Below are positions 20,492 to 30,096 of a DNA stretch of 64,000 nt, in pieces (position 1 is the first letter of the stretch; each line of letters begins with the position of its first letter). The notes beneath the pieces were generated by a model that saw nothing but the letters and a program-made list of their open reading frames with translations, was not told where the DNA came from and did not search any database. Position numbers and translations under genes: made by a program. Location of the stretch: positions 1-64,000 of the forward strand of contig NZ_BJKB01000004.1 in the NCBI RefSeq assembly GCF_010725055.1, read 5' to 3'. This DNA is from Gelidibacter japonicus. GTDB taxonomy: Bacteria > Bacteroidota > Bacteroidia > Flavobacteriales > Flavobacteriaceae.

Positions 20492-21994
20492 ATGTCAAAT
20501 TATTTCAACACACTACCATTAAGATTACAATTGGAGCAATTAGGAAAATGCCGATTTATGGAGGCTTCAGAATTTGAAGATGGCGTCAATGCACTCAAAG
20601 GAAAGAAAATAGTTATTGTAGGCTGTGGTGCCCAAGGTTTAAATCAAGGTTTGAACATGCGCGATTCCGGTCTGAACATTTCTTATGCTTTGCGCGACGC
20701 TGCCATTAAAGAGAAACGTGCTTCTTATAAAAACGCAACGTCCAACGGATTTACCGCGGGTACTTATGAGGAATTGATCCCAACCGCGGATTTGGTGCTG
20801 AACCTAACACCAGACAAACAACATACTGATGTTGTAAAAACCGTGATGCCATTGATGAAGAAAGGCGCAACCTTAAGCTATTCCCACGGCTTTAATATCG
20901 TAGAAGAAGGCACAAAAATTCGTGAAGATCTTACGGTCATTATGGTTGCACCAAAATGTCCTGGGACAGAGGTTCGTGAAGAATATAAGCGTGGCTTTGG
21001 GGTGCCAACGTTGATAGCCGTGCATCCAGAAAATGATCCAGAGCAAAAAGGTTTGGAACAGGCTAAAGCCTATGCCGTTGCAACTGGAGGCGATAGAGCG
21101 GGCGTCCTGGAATCATCATTTATTGCCGAGGTGAAAAGTGATTTAATGGGAGAACAGACCATTCTTTGTGGTGTGCTTCAAACAGGCTCAATCCTTGCGT
21201 TCGATAAAATGGTAGAAGAAGGCGTCAATCCAAATTATGCTGCAAAATTGATTCAGTTAGGTTGGGAGACCATTACCGAAGCTTTGAAACATGGTGGGAT
21301 TACCAATATGATGGACCGTCTGTCAAATCCAGCAAAAATCAAAGCCTTTAAAATGGCTGAGGAATTAAAGACCATTTTAAAACCATTGTTTGAAAAGCAT
21401 ATGGACGATATTATTTCTGGACATTTCTCACAAACCATGATGGAAGATTGGGCCAATGATGATGTCAATCTTTTAAAATGGCGTGCCGCAACTGGCGAAA
21501 CTGCTTTTGAAAAAACAGAATTGACCGCAGACCATATTTCCGAACAAACCTATTTTGATCACGGCGTGCTCATGGTGGCTTTCGTTAAATCAGGAGTAGA
21601 ATTAGCTTTTGATACTATGGTGAGTGCTGGTATTATCGAAGATTCAGCATATTACGAATCATTGCACGAATTGCCATTGATTGCCAATACCATCGCCAGA
21701 AAGAAATTGTTCGAGATGAACCGTGTTATTTCCGATACAGCAGAATACGGTTGTTATTTATTTGACCATGCCGCCAAACCTCTATTGGTTGATTTCATGA
21801 AGAATGTCGATCCAAAAACTATCGGAACGTCGTTTTCAACCTCAAATGCGGTTGACAATCAAGAATTGATTGCGGTCAATGATGCCATCAGAAATCACCC
21901 TATTGAAACCGTTGGGAAACGATTGAGAGCTGCGATGACTGCCATGAAAGTCATAAAAACAGATGCTGAAGTTGAAGATTCAGTGTTAGCTTAA
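20492..21994 (+). CDS. ilvC: ketol-acid reductoisomerase, class II (long form)
   Basis: 500 residues, which matches the long class II enzyme with a duplicated C-terminal helical domain; class I enzymes have about 330. It isomerises and reduces acetolactate with NADPH. The NADPH loop [11 protein letters not shown] is at 43-53, with Arg68 and Arg76 in the expected cofactor-selecting loop. [27 protein letters not shown] and [10 protein letters not shown] are clear family matches, and the protein is very similar to E. coli IlvC throughout. Confidence 0.98.
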   Translation: MSNYFNTLPLRLQLEQLGKCRFMEASEFEDGVNALKGKKIVIVGCGAQGLNQGLNMRDSGLNISYALRDAAIKEKRASYKNATSNGFTAGTYEELIPTADLVLNLTPDKQHTDVVKTVMPLMKKGATLSYSHGFNIVEEGTKIREDLTVIMVAPKCPGTEVREEYKRGFGVPTLIAVHPENDPEQKGLEQAKAYAVATGGDRAGVLESSFIAEVKSDLMGEQTILCGVLQTGSILAFDKMVEEGVNPNYAAKLIQLGWETITEALKHGGITNMMDRLSNPAKIKAFKMAEELKTILKPLFEKHMDDIISGHFSQTMMEDWANDDVNLLKWRAATGETAFEKTELTADHISEQTYFDHGVLMVAFVKSGVELAFDTMVSAGIIEDSAYYESLHELPLIANTIARKKLFEMNRVISDTAEYGCYLFDHAAKPLLVDFMKNVDPKTIGTSFSTSNAVDNQELIAVNDAIRNHPIETVGKRLRAAMTAMKVIKTDAEVEDSVLA

Positions 21995-22032
21995 AATTAA
22001 GTTATGCATCTTATGGATGCATTTAATATAAA

Positions 22033-22054
22033 AGGCAGGAGGAAACTCCTGCCT
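22033..22054 (+). repeat. hairpin before ilvA
   Basis: AGGCAGGAG (22033-22041), loop GAAA, CTCCTGCCT (22046-22054): a perfect 9-bp stem with a GNRA-type loop, ending about 10 nt before the ilvA start. A second small stem (ATGCATC/GATGCAT, 22004-22022) lies just upstream. No T run follows, so it is unlikely to be a terminator in this direction; it may affect mRNA stability or ilvA translation. Confidence 0.7.
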
Positions 22055-22067
22055 ATAAAAAACTGTG

Positions 22068-23333
22068 ATGAAGGTTGAAACCAAAACATATTATCCAAGT
22101 ATGGCCGCTGTTGAAGAAGCCGCCAGAAAACTACAAGATGTTGCTGAGGTAACACCGCTTATGGCGAGCCATCGGTATTCAAAAGAATTCAAATCCAATA
22201 TCCTATTTAAACGTGAGGATTTGCAGCAGGTGCGCTCTTACAAAATCAGAGGTGCTTACAATAAAATGGCATCCTTGAGTCCCACGCAAATTGAAAATGG
22301 AATTGTGTGCGCCAGTGCAGGAAACCATGCCCAAGGTGTGGCTTTATCTTGTAAATTATTAAAAATAAAAGGCACTATTTTTATGCCTGCACCCACGCCC
22401 AAACAAAAAATTGAGCAAGTCAATATGTTTGGTGAGGAATATACCGAGGTGGTTTTGGTTGGTGACACATTTGACGATGCCAACGCTGCTGCAATGGAGG
22501 AATGCGAACGCTTAAACAAAACTTTTATCCATCCCTTTAATGATGAAAAAGTAATTGAAGGTCAAGCCACCATGGCTCTCGAAATAATTGACCAAGCCCA
22601 ACATCCTATCCATTATGTATTTGTTCCAGTTGGTGGTGGGGGATTGTCGGCCGGATTATCTTCTGTGTTTAAGGAACTATCCCCCAACACAAAAATTATA
22701 GGTGTGGAACCTAAGGGAGCTCCATCTATGTCTACTTCAATTCAGAATAAACGCAATACCAAGTTAAAAAAAATCGAAAATTTTGTCGACGGGGCTTCGG
22801 TAAAACGCGTTGGCGACTTAAATTTTGCCATCTGCCTGAAAAATTTAGATGCCATGATTACTGTGGATGAAGGTAAAGTGTGCGAAATAATGCTCGACTT
22901 GTACAACAAGGACGCCGTCATCGTGGAACCTGCCGGCGCTTTAAGTATTGCCGCTTTAGAGCAATATGCCGAGGAAATCAAGGGGAAAAACGTCGTCTGC
23001 ATTGTCAGTGGAAGTAATAATGACATCACAAGAACCGCCGAAATAAAAGAACGGGCGCTTTTATATGCCAATCTCAAACATTATTTTATCATCAAGTTTC
23101 CCCAACGTGCAGGTGCCTTACGTGAGTTTGTGGTCGATATTTTAGGTCCAACGGACGATATCACTTACTTTGAATACACCAAAAAAACAAATCGTGACAA
23201 CGGTGCTGCCGTAGTAGGATTGGAGCTCAAATCAGCCGATGATTTACAGCCCCTGATTACCAAAATGAAACTTCGAAATTTCTACGGCGACTACCTTAAC
23301 GATAAACCAGATTTATTTCAATTTTTAGTATAA
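22068..23333 (+). CDS. ilvA: threonine ammonia-lyase (threonine deaminase), biosynthetic
   Basis: 421 residues from ATG 22068; a GTG three bases earlier is equally possible. It converts threonine to 2-oxobutanoate, the committed step to isoleucine. The PLP lysine is in [11 protein letters not shown] (near residue 59), and the phosphate-binding glycine loop VGGGGL lies near 188-193. The C-terminal ACT-like regulatory segment ([21 protein letters not shown] onward) is single rather than double, as in the short, Bacillus-like form. Its place in the operon supports the biosynthetic role over a catabolic one. Confidence 0.95.
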   Translation: MKVETKTYYPSMAAVEEAARKLQDVAEVTPLMASHRYSKEFKSNILFKREDLQQVRSYKIRGAYNKMASLSPTQIENGIVCASAGNHAQGVALSCKLLKIKGTIFMPAPTPKQKIEQVNMFGEEYTEVVLVGDTFDDANAAAMEECERLNKTFIHPFNDEKVIEGQATMALEIIDQAQHPIHYVFVPVGGGGLSAGLSSVFKELSPNTKIIGVEPKGAPSMSTSIQNKRNTKLKKIENFVDGASVKRVGDLNFAICLKNLDAMITVDEGKVCEIMLDLYNKDAVIVEPAGALSIAALEQYAEEIKGKNVVCIVSGSNNDITRTAEIKERALLYANLKHYFIIKFPQRAGALREFVVDILGPTDDITYFEYTKKTNRDNGAAVVGLELKSADDLQPLITKMKLRNFYGDYLNDKPDLFQFLV

Positions 23334-23341
23334 AACAAATT

Positions 23342-24922
23342 ATGAATAATATCCCAGAACAGTTTCAAATCAAATCACTAATCCATCAAAACAGTTATTT
23401 AGTAGACGGCGAATTAAAATCATGGTCTGGAGAAAGTTCAGAAGTCTATTCCACCATCTCTTCAACAGAGACTTATAAATCTACATTATTGGGTACCATT
23501 CCTACCTTAGGCGAAAAAGAAGCCTTGGAAGCTTTGGATGCTGCGGTAAATGCCTATGACAAAGGTCAGGGTTTATGGCCCACCATGAAAGTCAAAGACC
23601 GAATTGACTGTATGGAAAAATTTGTCACCCAAATGAAAACCAAGCGTGAGGAAATTGTGAAATTACTCATGTGGGAAATTGGTAAAACCTTACCCGATTC
23701 TGAAAAAGAATTTGACCGAACGGTCGATTATATATATGATACCATTGAAGAGTACAAACAATTGGATCGAGATAATGCCAAATTTGAAAAAAATGATGGC
23801 GTTTATGCTCATATCCGGAGAGGGCCACTTGGCGTCGTTTTATGCTTAGGACCATACAATTATCCTTTGAATGAAACTTTTGCGCTGTTGATTCCTGCAT
23901 TGATCATGGGGAACACGGTCATCTTCAAACCCGCAAAATATGGGGTCCTGTTGATCTCTCCATTATTGGAAGCATTCCAAAGCAGCTTTCCAAAAGGCGC
24001 CGTTAATATTCTTTATGGTCGTGGTAGGACAGTAGCAACACCAATTATGCAGTCTGGAAAAGTTGATGTTCTAGCGCTTATTGGTAATAGCAAATCGGCC
24101 AATGCCCTACAGAACCAACATCCAAAAAGCAATAGATTGAGATTGGTTTTAGGCCTGGAAGCAAAAAACCCAGCCATTGTGTTGCCAGATGCTGATTTGG
24201 ACTTGGCCATCGACGAATGTATTGCAGGTACAACGTCATTCAACGGACAACGTTGTACAGCACTCAAAATAGTTTATGTACATGAAGACATTGTGGACGA
24301 GTTCAACAAACGCTTTTCTGCAAGAGTCGATGCTTTAAAATTTGGCAATCCATGGGAAAATGGTGTTAAATTAACCCCCTTACCCGAATCGGATAAACCA
24401 CAATATATTCAAGAATTAATTGATGATGCCCTTGAAAAGGGTGCGAAAATATTAAACAAGAAAGGCGGCGAAACCACTGATAACTATATTTTCCCAGCAG
24501 TTTTATATCCCGTGAATAAAGAGATGCGCGTATTCCAGGAAGAGCAATTTGGACCAGTTATTCCAGTGCTGTCGTTTAAAGATATCAACGAACCTTTAGA
24601 TGATATGGCGGAGTCCAACTACGGACAGCAAGTCAGCTTGTTCGGAAGTGATATCATAACCTTGGCACCGTTGATCGATACTTTGGTGAACCTGGTATGC
24701 CGTGTCAATTTAAACAGTTCCTGTCAACGCGGACCAGATGTGTATCCATTTACAGGTAGAAAAGATTCTGCTGTTGCAACGTTGAGTGTCCATGATGCCT
24801 TGCGCTCATTTTCCATACGAACCTTTGTAGCCTCAAAAGACAATACATATAACAATGCCATTTTAAAGAATTTATTGGACAGCAAAGCCTCAAATTTCAT
24901 GAGTACAGACTATATTCTTTAA
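23342..24922 (+). CDS. gapN: non-phosphorylating NADP-dependent glyceraldehyde-3-phosphate dehydrogenase
   Basis: 526 residues of the aldehyde dehydrogenase superfamily. Catalytic residues are Asn173 (PYNYP), Glu273 ([11 protein letters not shown]) and Cys305 (NGQRCTALK). The GapN subfamily call rests on its overall resemblance to annotated flavobacterial GapN proteins, so the exact substrate is less certain than the superfamily. GapN oxidises glyceraldehyde 3-phosphate to 3-phosphoglycerate and yields NADPH. It begins 8 bases after ilvA and is probably cotranscribed, which would tie NADPH production to the NADPH-consuming IlvC and GltBD steps (inference). Confidence 0.8.
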   Translation: MNNIPEQFQIKSLIHQNSYLVDGELKSWSGESSEVYSTISSTETYKSTLLGTIPTLGEKEALEALDAAVNAYDKGQGLWPTMKVKDRIDCMEKFVTQMKTKREEIVKLLMWEIGKTLPDSEKEFDRTVDYIYDTIEEYKQLDRDNAKFEKNDGVYAHIRRGPLGVVLCLGPYNYPLNETFALLIPALIMGNTVIFKPAKYGVLLISPLLEAFQSSFPKGAVNILYGRGRTVATPIMQSGKVDVLALIGNSKSANALQNQHPKSNRLRLVLGLEAKNPAIVLPDADLDLAIDECIAGTTSFNGQRCTALKIVYVHEDIVDEFNKRFSARVDALKFGNPWENGVKLTPLPESDKPQYIQELIDDALEKGAKILNKKGGETTDNYIFPAVLYPVNKEMRVFQEEQFGPVIPVLSFKDINEPLDDMAESNYGQQVSLFGSDIITLAPLIDTLVNLVCRVNLNSSCQRGPDVYPFTGRKDSAVATLSVHDALRSFSIRTFVASKDNTYNNAILKNLLDSKASNFMSTDYIL

Positions 24923-24938
24923 AAAAGGTTAAAAATTA

Positions 24939-24968
24939 TTTGAAATATTAAATTAAATGTTACTTTTG
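24939..24968 (+). promoter_or_regulatory. Bacteroidetes-type promoter of the arginine cluster
   Basis: TTTG at 24939-24942, an 18-base spacer, and TACTTTTG at 24961-24968, which fits the TTTG / TAnnTTTG consensus exactly. Transcription would start near 24974, just before a small Arg-containing frame. Confidence 0.7.
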
Positions 24969-24981
24969 ATCTATGATTCTA

Positions 24982-25044
24982 ATGAAAAATAAAATACGTC
25001 CATCAAGTCCCGCAATGTTATTGCGCAGACGCTGTGCATTCTAA
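24982..25044 (+). CDS. candidate arginine leader peptide
   Basis: A 20-codon frame, MKNKIRPSSPAMLLRRRCAF, whose ATG lies about 8 nt after the predicted transcription start; an in-frame ATG at 24973 is also possible. Codons 15-17 are three consecutive Arg codons (CGC AGA CGC). Two overlapping hairpins in this segment exclude each other: CGCAAT/ATTGCG (25011-25025) and TGCGCAG/CTGTGCA (25022-25038). The arginine run in front of an arginine operon suggests translational sensing of arginine. A clear terminator like those of the ilv leader is not seen. Confidence 0.55.
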   Translation: MKNKIRPSSPAMLLRRRCAF

Positions 25045-25268
25045 CCTAAAAAGAAGTCGCTAACGTATATTTATTTTTTTACCTTGATCACATCACCACA
25101 CATAATTTACTTTTCAAATCCAGTTGTTTTAAATAGCAACCGTATTAGGATATGTCCCGTATTGTTCCGTCGCCCTTAAGGGTGTGCATTATATTTGGAA
25201 CTTAGGTGAGTCCGGTTCTTTTCTCGACAACTTAATCTTAATTTTTTTTAATCTAAATATCAAAAACA
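25045..25268 (+). promoter_or_regulatory. long leader region of the arginine cluster
   Basis: A T-rich tract occurs at 25065-25080 and a T run just before the GNAT start. GTTCC (about 25164) can pair with GGAAC (about 25197) around an inner CGCCC-TTAA-GGGTG stem, and the same GGAAC can alternatively pair with GTTC about 15 bases downstream. A second short frame, MSRIVPSPLRVCIIFGT (25152-25205), loosely resembles the Arg leader. None of this proves attenuation; the region is simply long and structured. Confidence 0.35.
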
Positions 25269-25883
25269 ATGGACATTGTTATTGCTAATAAATCTCATGC
25301 TATTTACGCTCAGATTATTTGTGACACCATCGCAGAATCTGCAAAAGTAAGAGGCACAGGTATTGCCAAACGAACACCTGAATACATCATCACCAAATTG
25401 GAAAATGGAAATGCAGTGATCGCCCTAGATGGCGACATCTTTGCTGGCTTTTGTTATATTGAAGCTTGGGGCCATGGTAAATTTGTTGCCAATTCCGGAT
25501 TGATAGTACACCCAGACTACAGAGAACAAGGTTTAGCCAAGAAAATCAAAGCACGTGTTTTTCAGCATTCCAGAGAGAAATTTCCAGATGCCAAAATTTT
25601 TAGTATCACGACAGGATTAGCCGTTATGAAAATGAACAGCGAATTGGGCTATAAACCAGTCACTTTTTCAGAATTAACAGATGACCAAAGTTTCTGGAAA
25701 GGCTGTCAAACCTGTAAAAACTATGACATCCTTCAGCGCATGGAACAGAGAATGTGTTTGTGTACTGGTATGCTGTACGACCCAAAGGCCAAAGATAGGG
25801 ATGAACCAAAGGAGGTAAAAACAAAGGTGTTCCAAAGATTAAAACAAATCAAACAAGCCTTGTTTCTAAAAAAAGATAAATAA
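25269..25883 (+). CDS. GNAT acetyltransferase with Cys-rich tail; candidate N-acylglutamate synthase
   Basis: 204 residues. The GNAT acyl-CoA binding motif is VHPDYREQGLAKKI (80-93). The C-terminal part carries Cys146, Cys149, Cys163 and Cys165 (CxxC and CxC), a likely metal site, then a basic tail. It is the first gene of the arginine cluster, and its stop overlaps the argG start. The cluster has enzymes for every step from acylglutamate onward but no classic argA or argJ, so this protein is the natural candidate for making N-acetyl- or N-succinylglutamate. That assignment is inference from position; the fold assignment is firm. Confidence 0.7.
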   Translation: MDIVIANKSHAIYAQIICDTIAESAKVRGTGIAKRTPEYIITKLENGNAVIALDGDIFAGFCYIEAWGHGKFVANSGLIVHPDYREQGLAKKIKARVFQHSREKFPDAKIFSITTGLAVMKMNSELGYKPVTFSELTDDQSFWKGCQTCKNYDILQRMEQRMCLCTGMLYDPKAKDRDEPKEVKTKVFQRLKQIKQALFLKKDK

Positions 25884-27073
25884 TGAGCAAAAAATTAGTT
25901 TTAGCCTATAGCGGCGGTTTGGATACTTCCTACTGTGCCGTCCATTTGAGTAAAGATTTAGGCTATGAAGTACATGCCGTAAGTGTCAATACTGGCGGAT
26001 TTACTTCTGAAGAAATCAAAAACATAGAGTCTAATGCCTATAAAATGGGCGTTTCTACCTACAAGAATATTGATGCCGTAGCCTCGTATTACGAGAAGGT
26101 CATCAAATATTTGATTTATGGAAATGTGTTAAAAAACAACACCTATCCATTATCTGTAAGTGCCGAACGTATCATTCAAGCCATTGAAATTGTTGAATAC
26201 GCCAAAAGTATCAACGCCGGATATATTGCACATGGAAGTACGGGTGCTGGTAACGACCAAGTACGATTTGATATGATCTTCCAAACCTTGGCGCCTCATA
26301 TTGAAATCATCACGCCAATTAGGGATCTGAAATTGTCCCGACAGGAAGAAATTGATTATCTCAAAAACAATGGCGTGGATATGTCTTGGGATAAAGCCAA
26401 ATATTCTGTCAATAAAGGACTTTGGGGAACAAGCGTTGGCGGTGAAGAAACCTTAACTTCTGAAAAGCCTTTGCCTGAACATGCTTATCCGTCTCAATTA
26501 GAGAAACAGGGTGAGGAAAAAGTAACCTTGACATTCCAAAAAGGACAATTTGTAGCACTCAATGGCCAATCCAATACACCTGAAAAAAACATTGAACTTT
26601 TAAATACTATTGCATCTGCTTATGCCATTGGTCGAGACATCCATGTTGGCGACACTATTGTAGGCATTAAAGGACGTGTTGGTTTTGAAGCCGCCGCGGC
26701 ACTTATTACGGTCAAAGCACATCACTTATTGGAAAAACATACGCTTACGAAATGGCAATTGCAACATAAGGAATACCTCTCCAGTTTTTATGGTATGCAT
26801 TTGCACGAAGGACAATATTTAGATCCAGTGATGCGTAACATAGAAGCGTTTTTAGAAAGTAGCCAACAAAATGTATCGGGAGATGTCACAGTGACCTTAA
26901 AACCTTACCATTTCACTTTAGATGGCATCAGCTCTGTACATGATTTGATGAATGCGAAGTTTGGCAGTTATGGCGAAATGAACAAAGGTTGGTCCTCAGA
27001 CGAAGCCAAAGGCTTTATTAAAATCATTGGCAATCAGAATAAAATCTATCACCAAGTAAATTCAGGATCATGA
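25883..27073 (+). CDS. argG: argininosuccinate synthase
   Basis: 396 residues. It joins citrulline and aspartate using ATP. The N-terminal ATP loop AYSGGLDTSYC (9-19) and the HGSTGAGNDQVRFD segment are diagnostic. The start codon overlaps the GNAT stop by one base and the end overlaps the argC start by four, so these three genes are translationally linked. Confidence 0.97.
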   Translation: MSKKLVLAYSGGLDTSYCAVHLSKDLGYEVHAVSVNTGGFTSEEIKNIESNAYKMGVSTYKNIDAVASYYEKVIKYLIYGNVLKNNTYPLSVSAERIIQAIEIVEYAKSINAGYIAHGSTGAGNDQVRFDMIFQTLAPHIEIITPIRDLKLSRQEEIDYLKNNGVDMSWDKAKYSVNKGLWGTSVGGEETLTSEKPLPEHAYPSQLEKQGEEKVTLTFQKGQFVALNGQSNTPEKNIELLNTIASAYAIGRDIHVGDTIVGIKGRVGFEAAAALITVKAHHLLEKHTLTKWQLQHKEYLSSFYGMHLHEGQYLDPVMRNIEAFLESSQQNVSGDVTVTLKPYHFTLDGISSVHDLMNAKFGSYGEMNKGWSSDEAKGFIKIIGNQNKIYHQVNSGS

Positions 27074-28047
27074 TTGACGTAGGGATTATTGGAGGAGCAG
27101 GATATACGGCAGGCGAGCTGATCCGATTACTATTGAACCATCCAAACACAAAACTCGATTTCATCTATAGCACCTCTAATGCCGGAAATAAAGTACACAA
27201 AGTACATCAGGATTTGGTGGGCAGCACCGATCTGGAGTTTTCAAGTACTATCAATCCAGAGGTAGATGTTCTGTTTCTGTGCTTGGGCCATGGCAATTCA
27301 AAAGCATTTTTGGAAAGTCAAAAATTTTCGTCCAAAACGAAGATCATCGATTTAAGTAATGATTTCAGATTGGAAAAAGATCGCGATTTTCAAGGCATGC
27401 ATTTTGTTTACGGCTTACCAGAGTTGAACAAAGAGGCCATTAAAAAAGCTGACTATATTGCAAACCCTGGATGTTTTGCTACGGGAATTCAATTGGCACT
27501 TTTACCCTTGGCTGCACATCATCTTTTAAATAACGATGTCCATGTCAACGCCGTTACAGGTGCAACGGGTGCAGGAACGTCATTGTCAGATACAACCCAT
27601 TTTTCATGGCGCGACAATAATTTTTCACATTACAAGGCCTTTTCACATCAACATTTGGGAGAAATCAATGAAAGCATCTTTACACTGCAAAAAGATGCCG
27701 ATTCAGAAATCATTCTTGTGCCTAATCGAGGGAATTTCTCAAGAGGAATTTTTACGACGGCTTACACTCATTTTGACGGAAGTTTGGAAGATGCCAAAAA
27801 TTTATATAAAACCTATTATAGAAATGCAGTATTTACGATTGTTTCAGACGAGGACATCCATTTAAAACAAGTGGTCAATACCAATAAATGCCTCCTTCAT
27901 TTGTATAAACATAATAATAAATTATTAATCACGAGTATTGTAGACAATCTATTGAAAGGTGCCTCGGGGCAAGCCATTCAAAACATGAATTTGATGTTCG
28001 GCTTTGAAGAATCCGAAGGATTATTGCTTAAAGCAAATTATTTTTAA
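27070..28047 (+). CDS. argC: N-acyl-gamma-glutamyl-phosphate reductase
   Basis: 325 residues. It reduces the acylglutamyl phosphate made by ArgB to the semialdehyde with NADPH. GIIGGAGYTAGELIRLL (5-21) is the NADP-binding start, and the catalytic Cys135 lies in ANPGCFATG. VTGATGAGTSLSDTTHFSWRD region and the late histidines fit the family. Its start overlaps argG by four bases. Confidence 0.96.
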   Translation: MIDVGIIGGAGYTAGELIRLLLNHPNTKLDFIYSTSNAGNKVHKVHQDLVGSTDLEFSSTINPEVDVLFLCLGHGNSKAFLESQKFSSKTKIIDLSNDFRLEKDRDFQGMHFVYGLPELNKEAIKKADYIANPGCFATGIQLALLPLAAHHLLNNDVHVNAVTGATGAGTSLSDTTHFSWRDNNFSHYKAFSHQHLGEINESIFTLQKDADSEIILVPNRGNFSRGIFTTAYTHFDGSLEDAKNLYKTYYRNAVFTIVSDEDIHLKQVVNTNKCLLHLYKHNNKLLITSIVDNLLKGASGQAIQNMNLMFGFEESEGLLLKANYF

Positions 28048-28051
28048 TAAT

Positions 28052-28080
28052 CGCTTTCAGGGTTTGAAACCCTGAAAGCG
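28052..28080 (+). repeat. long perfect palindrome after argC
   Basis: CGCTTTCAGGGTTT and AAACCCTGAAAGCG are exact complements around a single G (28052-28080). It lies 4 bases after the argC stop and could act as a weak terminator or mRNA stabiliser. It is of the same general type as the AACCTGTCAGGTT palindromes in this window. Confidence 0.8.
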
Positions 28081-28156
28081 TTATGGATACTAAAGTTAAA
28101 TTAAAAAGATACCCGTCAAAGTTTATATTGAGCGGAGTCGAAATACAAGCATAAAT

Positions 28157-28957
28157 ATGAAAATAGCCATCATCGGTACAGGAAATTTAGGGAAATCAAT
28201 CGCAAAGGGTTTGATCACTACCAATGCGATCACCACGCTCTATCTCACGAAAAGAAATACGGACAGCATCGCTGAATTTGACGGATACAAAAACGTAAAC
28301 CTCACTACGGACAATACTTTGGCGGTTAAAAACTCCGATATCATAATTTTAGCCGTTCAGCCTTCACATTTAGAAGGTGTGTTAAAGGGGATCAATGCTT
28401 TACTTACTGAAAATCACGTACTGATTTCAACAGTCACCGGATTTAGTATTGAAAAAATTGAGACTATTGTTGGGGCTGATCAGTTTATCATCAGAGCCAT
28501 GCCAAATACGGCTATTGCCGTTGGAAAATCAATGACCTGTATTTGTAGCAATGTTAAAGGCACCAAACGCATTAAAGTCGCCGAGGCCATTTTTAACCGT
28601 TTAGGCCATTCATTGGTCATTCCGGAATCGCAAATGCAAGCTGCAACAGTAGTGTGTGCTAGTGGGATTGCATTTTGGATGCGATTGATCCGCGCAACAA
28701 GCCAAGCCGCCATCCAATTAGGCTTTGACGCCAAGGAAGCTCAAGAATTGGCCATGCATACCAGTGAAGGTGCCGCAAGTTTATTGATTGCCAATGGTCA
28801 TCATCCAGAAGAGGAAATTGACCGGGTAACCACGCCAAAAGGCTGTACTATTGAAGGCCTGAATGAAATGGAACACAAAGGATTAAGTTCGTCGTTGATA
28901 CAGGGAATGATTGCCTCATACAATAAAATCAGTAATATTAGAAAAGAACAACTATGA
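28157..28957 (+). CDS. proC: pyrroline-5-carboxylate reductase
   Basis: 266 residues. It reduces pyrroline-5-carboxylate to proline. The N-terminal IAIIGTGNLGKSIAKGL is the NAD(P) loop, and the C-terminal VTTPKGCTIEGLNEMEHKGL segment is the family signature. Its stop overlaps the argD start by four bases, so it is translated together with the arginine genes. That suggests that proline and arginine synthesis share control here. Confidence 0.93.
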   Translation: MKIAIIGTGNLGKSIAKGLITTNAITTLYLTKRNTDSIAEFDGYKNVNLTTDNTLAVKNSDIIILAVQPSHLEGVLKGINALLTENHVLISTVTGFSIEKIETIVGADQFIIRAMPNTAIAVGKSMTCICSNVKGTKRIKVAEAIFNRLGHSLVIPESQMQAATVVCASGIAFWMRLIRATSQAAIQLGFDAKEAQELAMHTSEGAASLLIANGHHPEEEIDRVTTPKGCTIEGLNEMEHKGLSSSLIQGMIASYNKISNIRKEQL

Positions 28958-30096
28958 GTTTATTTAATGTCTATCCGCTTTTTGATATCACGCCAGTGCG
29001 AGCCAAAGACCTTTCCGTCTTTGATGATAAAGGCATCGAATATTTAGATTTATACGGGGGCCATGCCGTAATTTCCATAGGCCATTCACACCCAGAATAT
29101 GTGTCGGCTATTTCCAATCAAGTAAATAACTTGGGGTTTTATAGCAATGCCATTCAAAATCCGTTGCAAGAATCCTTAGCCAAAGAACTTGGGCGCATTT
29201 CAAAATGCCAGGACTACCAATTGTTTTTATGTAATTCTGGTGCCGAGGCCAATGAAAACGCGCTTAAATTGGCATCCTTTCACACTGGCAAAAAGAATGT
29301 CCTTGCGTTTAAGAACTCGTTTCACGGACGTACCTCAGCAGCCGTTGCAGCCACTGATGATCCAAAAATTGTTGCGCCTTTAAACGCACAACACCACTTA
29401 GATTTTGTGGCTTTGGACGATTTGCAAGCCGTAGAAAACATATTGAAAAAAGAGGAAACATGTGCCGTCATTATTGAATGTATTCAAGGTGTGGGTGGAT
29501 TGGATGAAAGTTCAGAGGCGTTTCATCAAGGTCTGGAAAAGTTATGCAGAACGTACAATGTGATGTTGATTGCAGATGAAGTCCAATCAGGTTTTGGAAG
29601 AACCGGCGATTTCTTCGCATTCCAAAAATACGGATGGACGCCAGATATTATTTCCATGGCCAAAGGCATGGGCAACGGTTTTCCAATTGGTGGCATCTTG
29701 ATCCATCCAGATATTAAGGCATCCTTTGGATTGTTAGGAACTACATTTGGTGGCAATCATTTGGCCTGTGCAGCTTCTTTAGCTGTACTAAAAGTTTTAG
29801 AATCCGAAAACTTGATGGAAAATGCGGAGGAGATGTCAGCTTATTTTATCCAGAAAGCACATAATTTGCCCCATTTAAAAAGCATTAAGGGACGCGGACT
29901 GATGTTGGGATTGGAATTTGATTTTGCAGTAGCGGAATTGCGAAAAAAACTCATCCACACTCACAAGATATTTACTGGAAGCGCCAAAAACCCGAATTTA
30001 ATACGGATTCTTCCTCCATTAACCATTCAAAAGGAACATATCGATGTGTTTTTCGAGGCTTTAAAGCAGGAGTTGGTGATGATGAATGGTGCTTAA
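28954..30096 (+). CDS. argD: N-acylornithine aminotransferase
   Basis: 380 residues, class III PLP aminotransferase. CNSGAEANENALKLA (93-107), ADEVQSGFGRTG (207-218) and the PLP lysine Lys237 in SMAKGMGNGFPIGG are present. It transaminates the acylglutamate semialdehyde to N-acylornithine. It overlaps proC by four bases. Acetyl versus succinyl preference cannot be read. Confidence 0.93.
   Translation: MSLFNVYPLFDITPVRAKDLSVFDDKGIEYLDLYGGHAVISIGHSHPEYVSAISNQVNNLGFYSNAIQNPLQESLAKELGRISKCQDYQLFLCNSGAEANENALKLASFHTGKKNVLAFKNSFHGRTSAAVAATDDPKIVAPLNAQHHLDFVALDDLQAVENILKKEETCAVIIECIQGVGGLDESSEAFHQGLEKLCRTYNVMLIADEVQSGFGRTGDFFAFQKYGWTPDIISMAKGMGNGFPIGGILIHPDIKASFGLLGTTFGGNHLACAASLAVLKVLESENLMENAEEMSAYFIQKAHNLPHLKSIKGRGLMLGLEFDFAVAELRKKLIHTHKIFTGSAKNPNLIRILPPLTIQKEHIDVFFEALKQELVMMNGA

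Noticed and set aside
22033-22054. Terminator between ilvC and ilvA
   Set aside because: The stem is strong, but A residues, not T, follow on the coding strand, and ilvA and gapN clearly belong to the operon.
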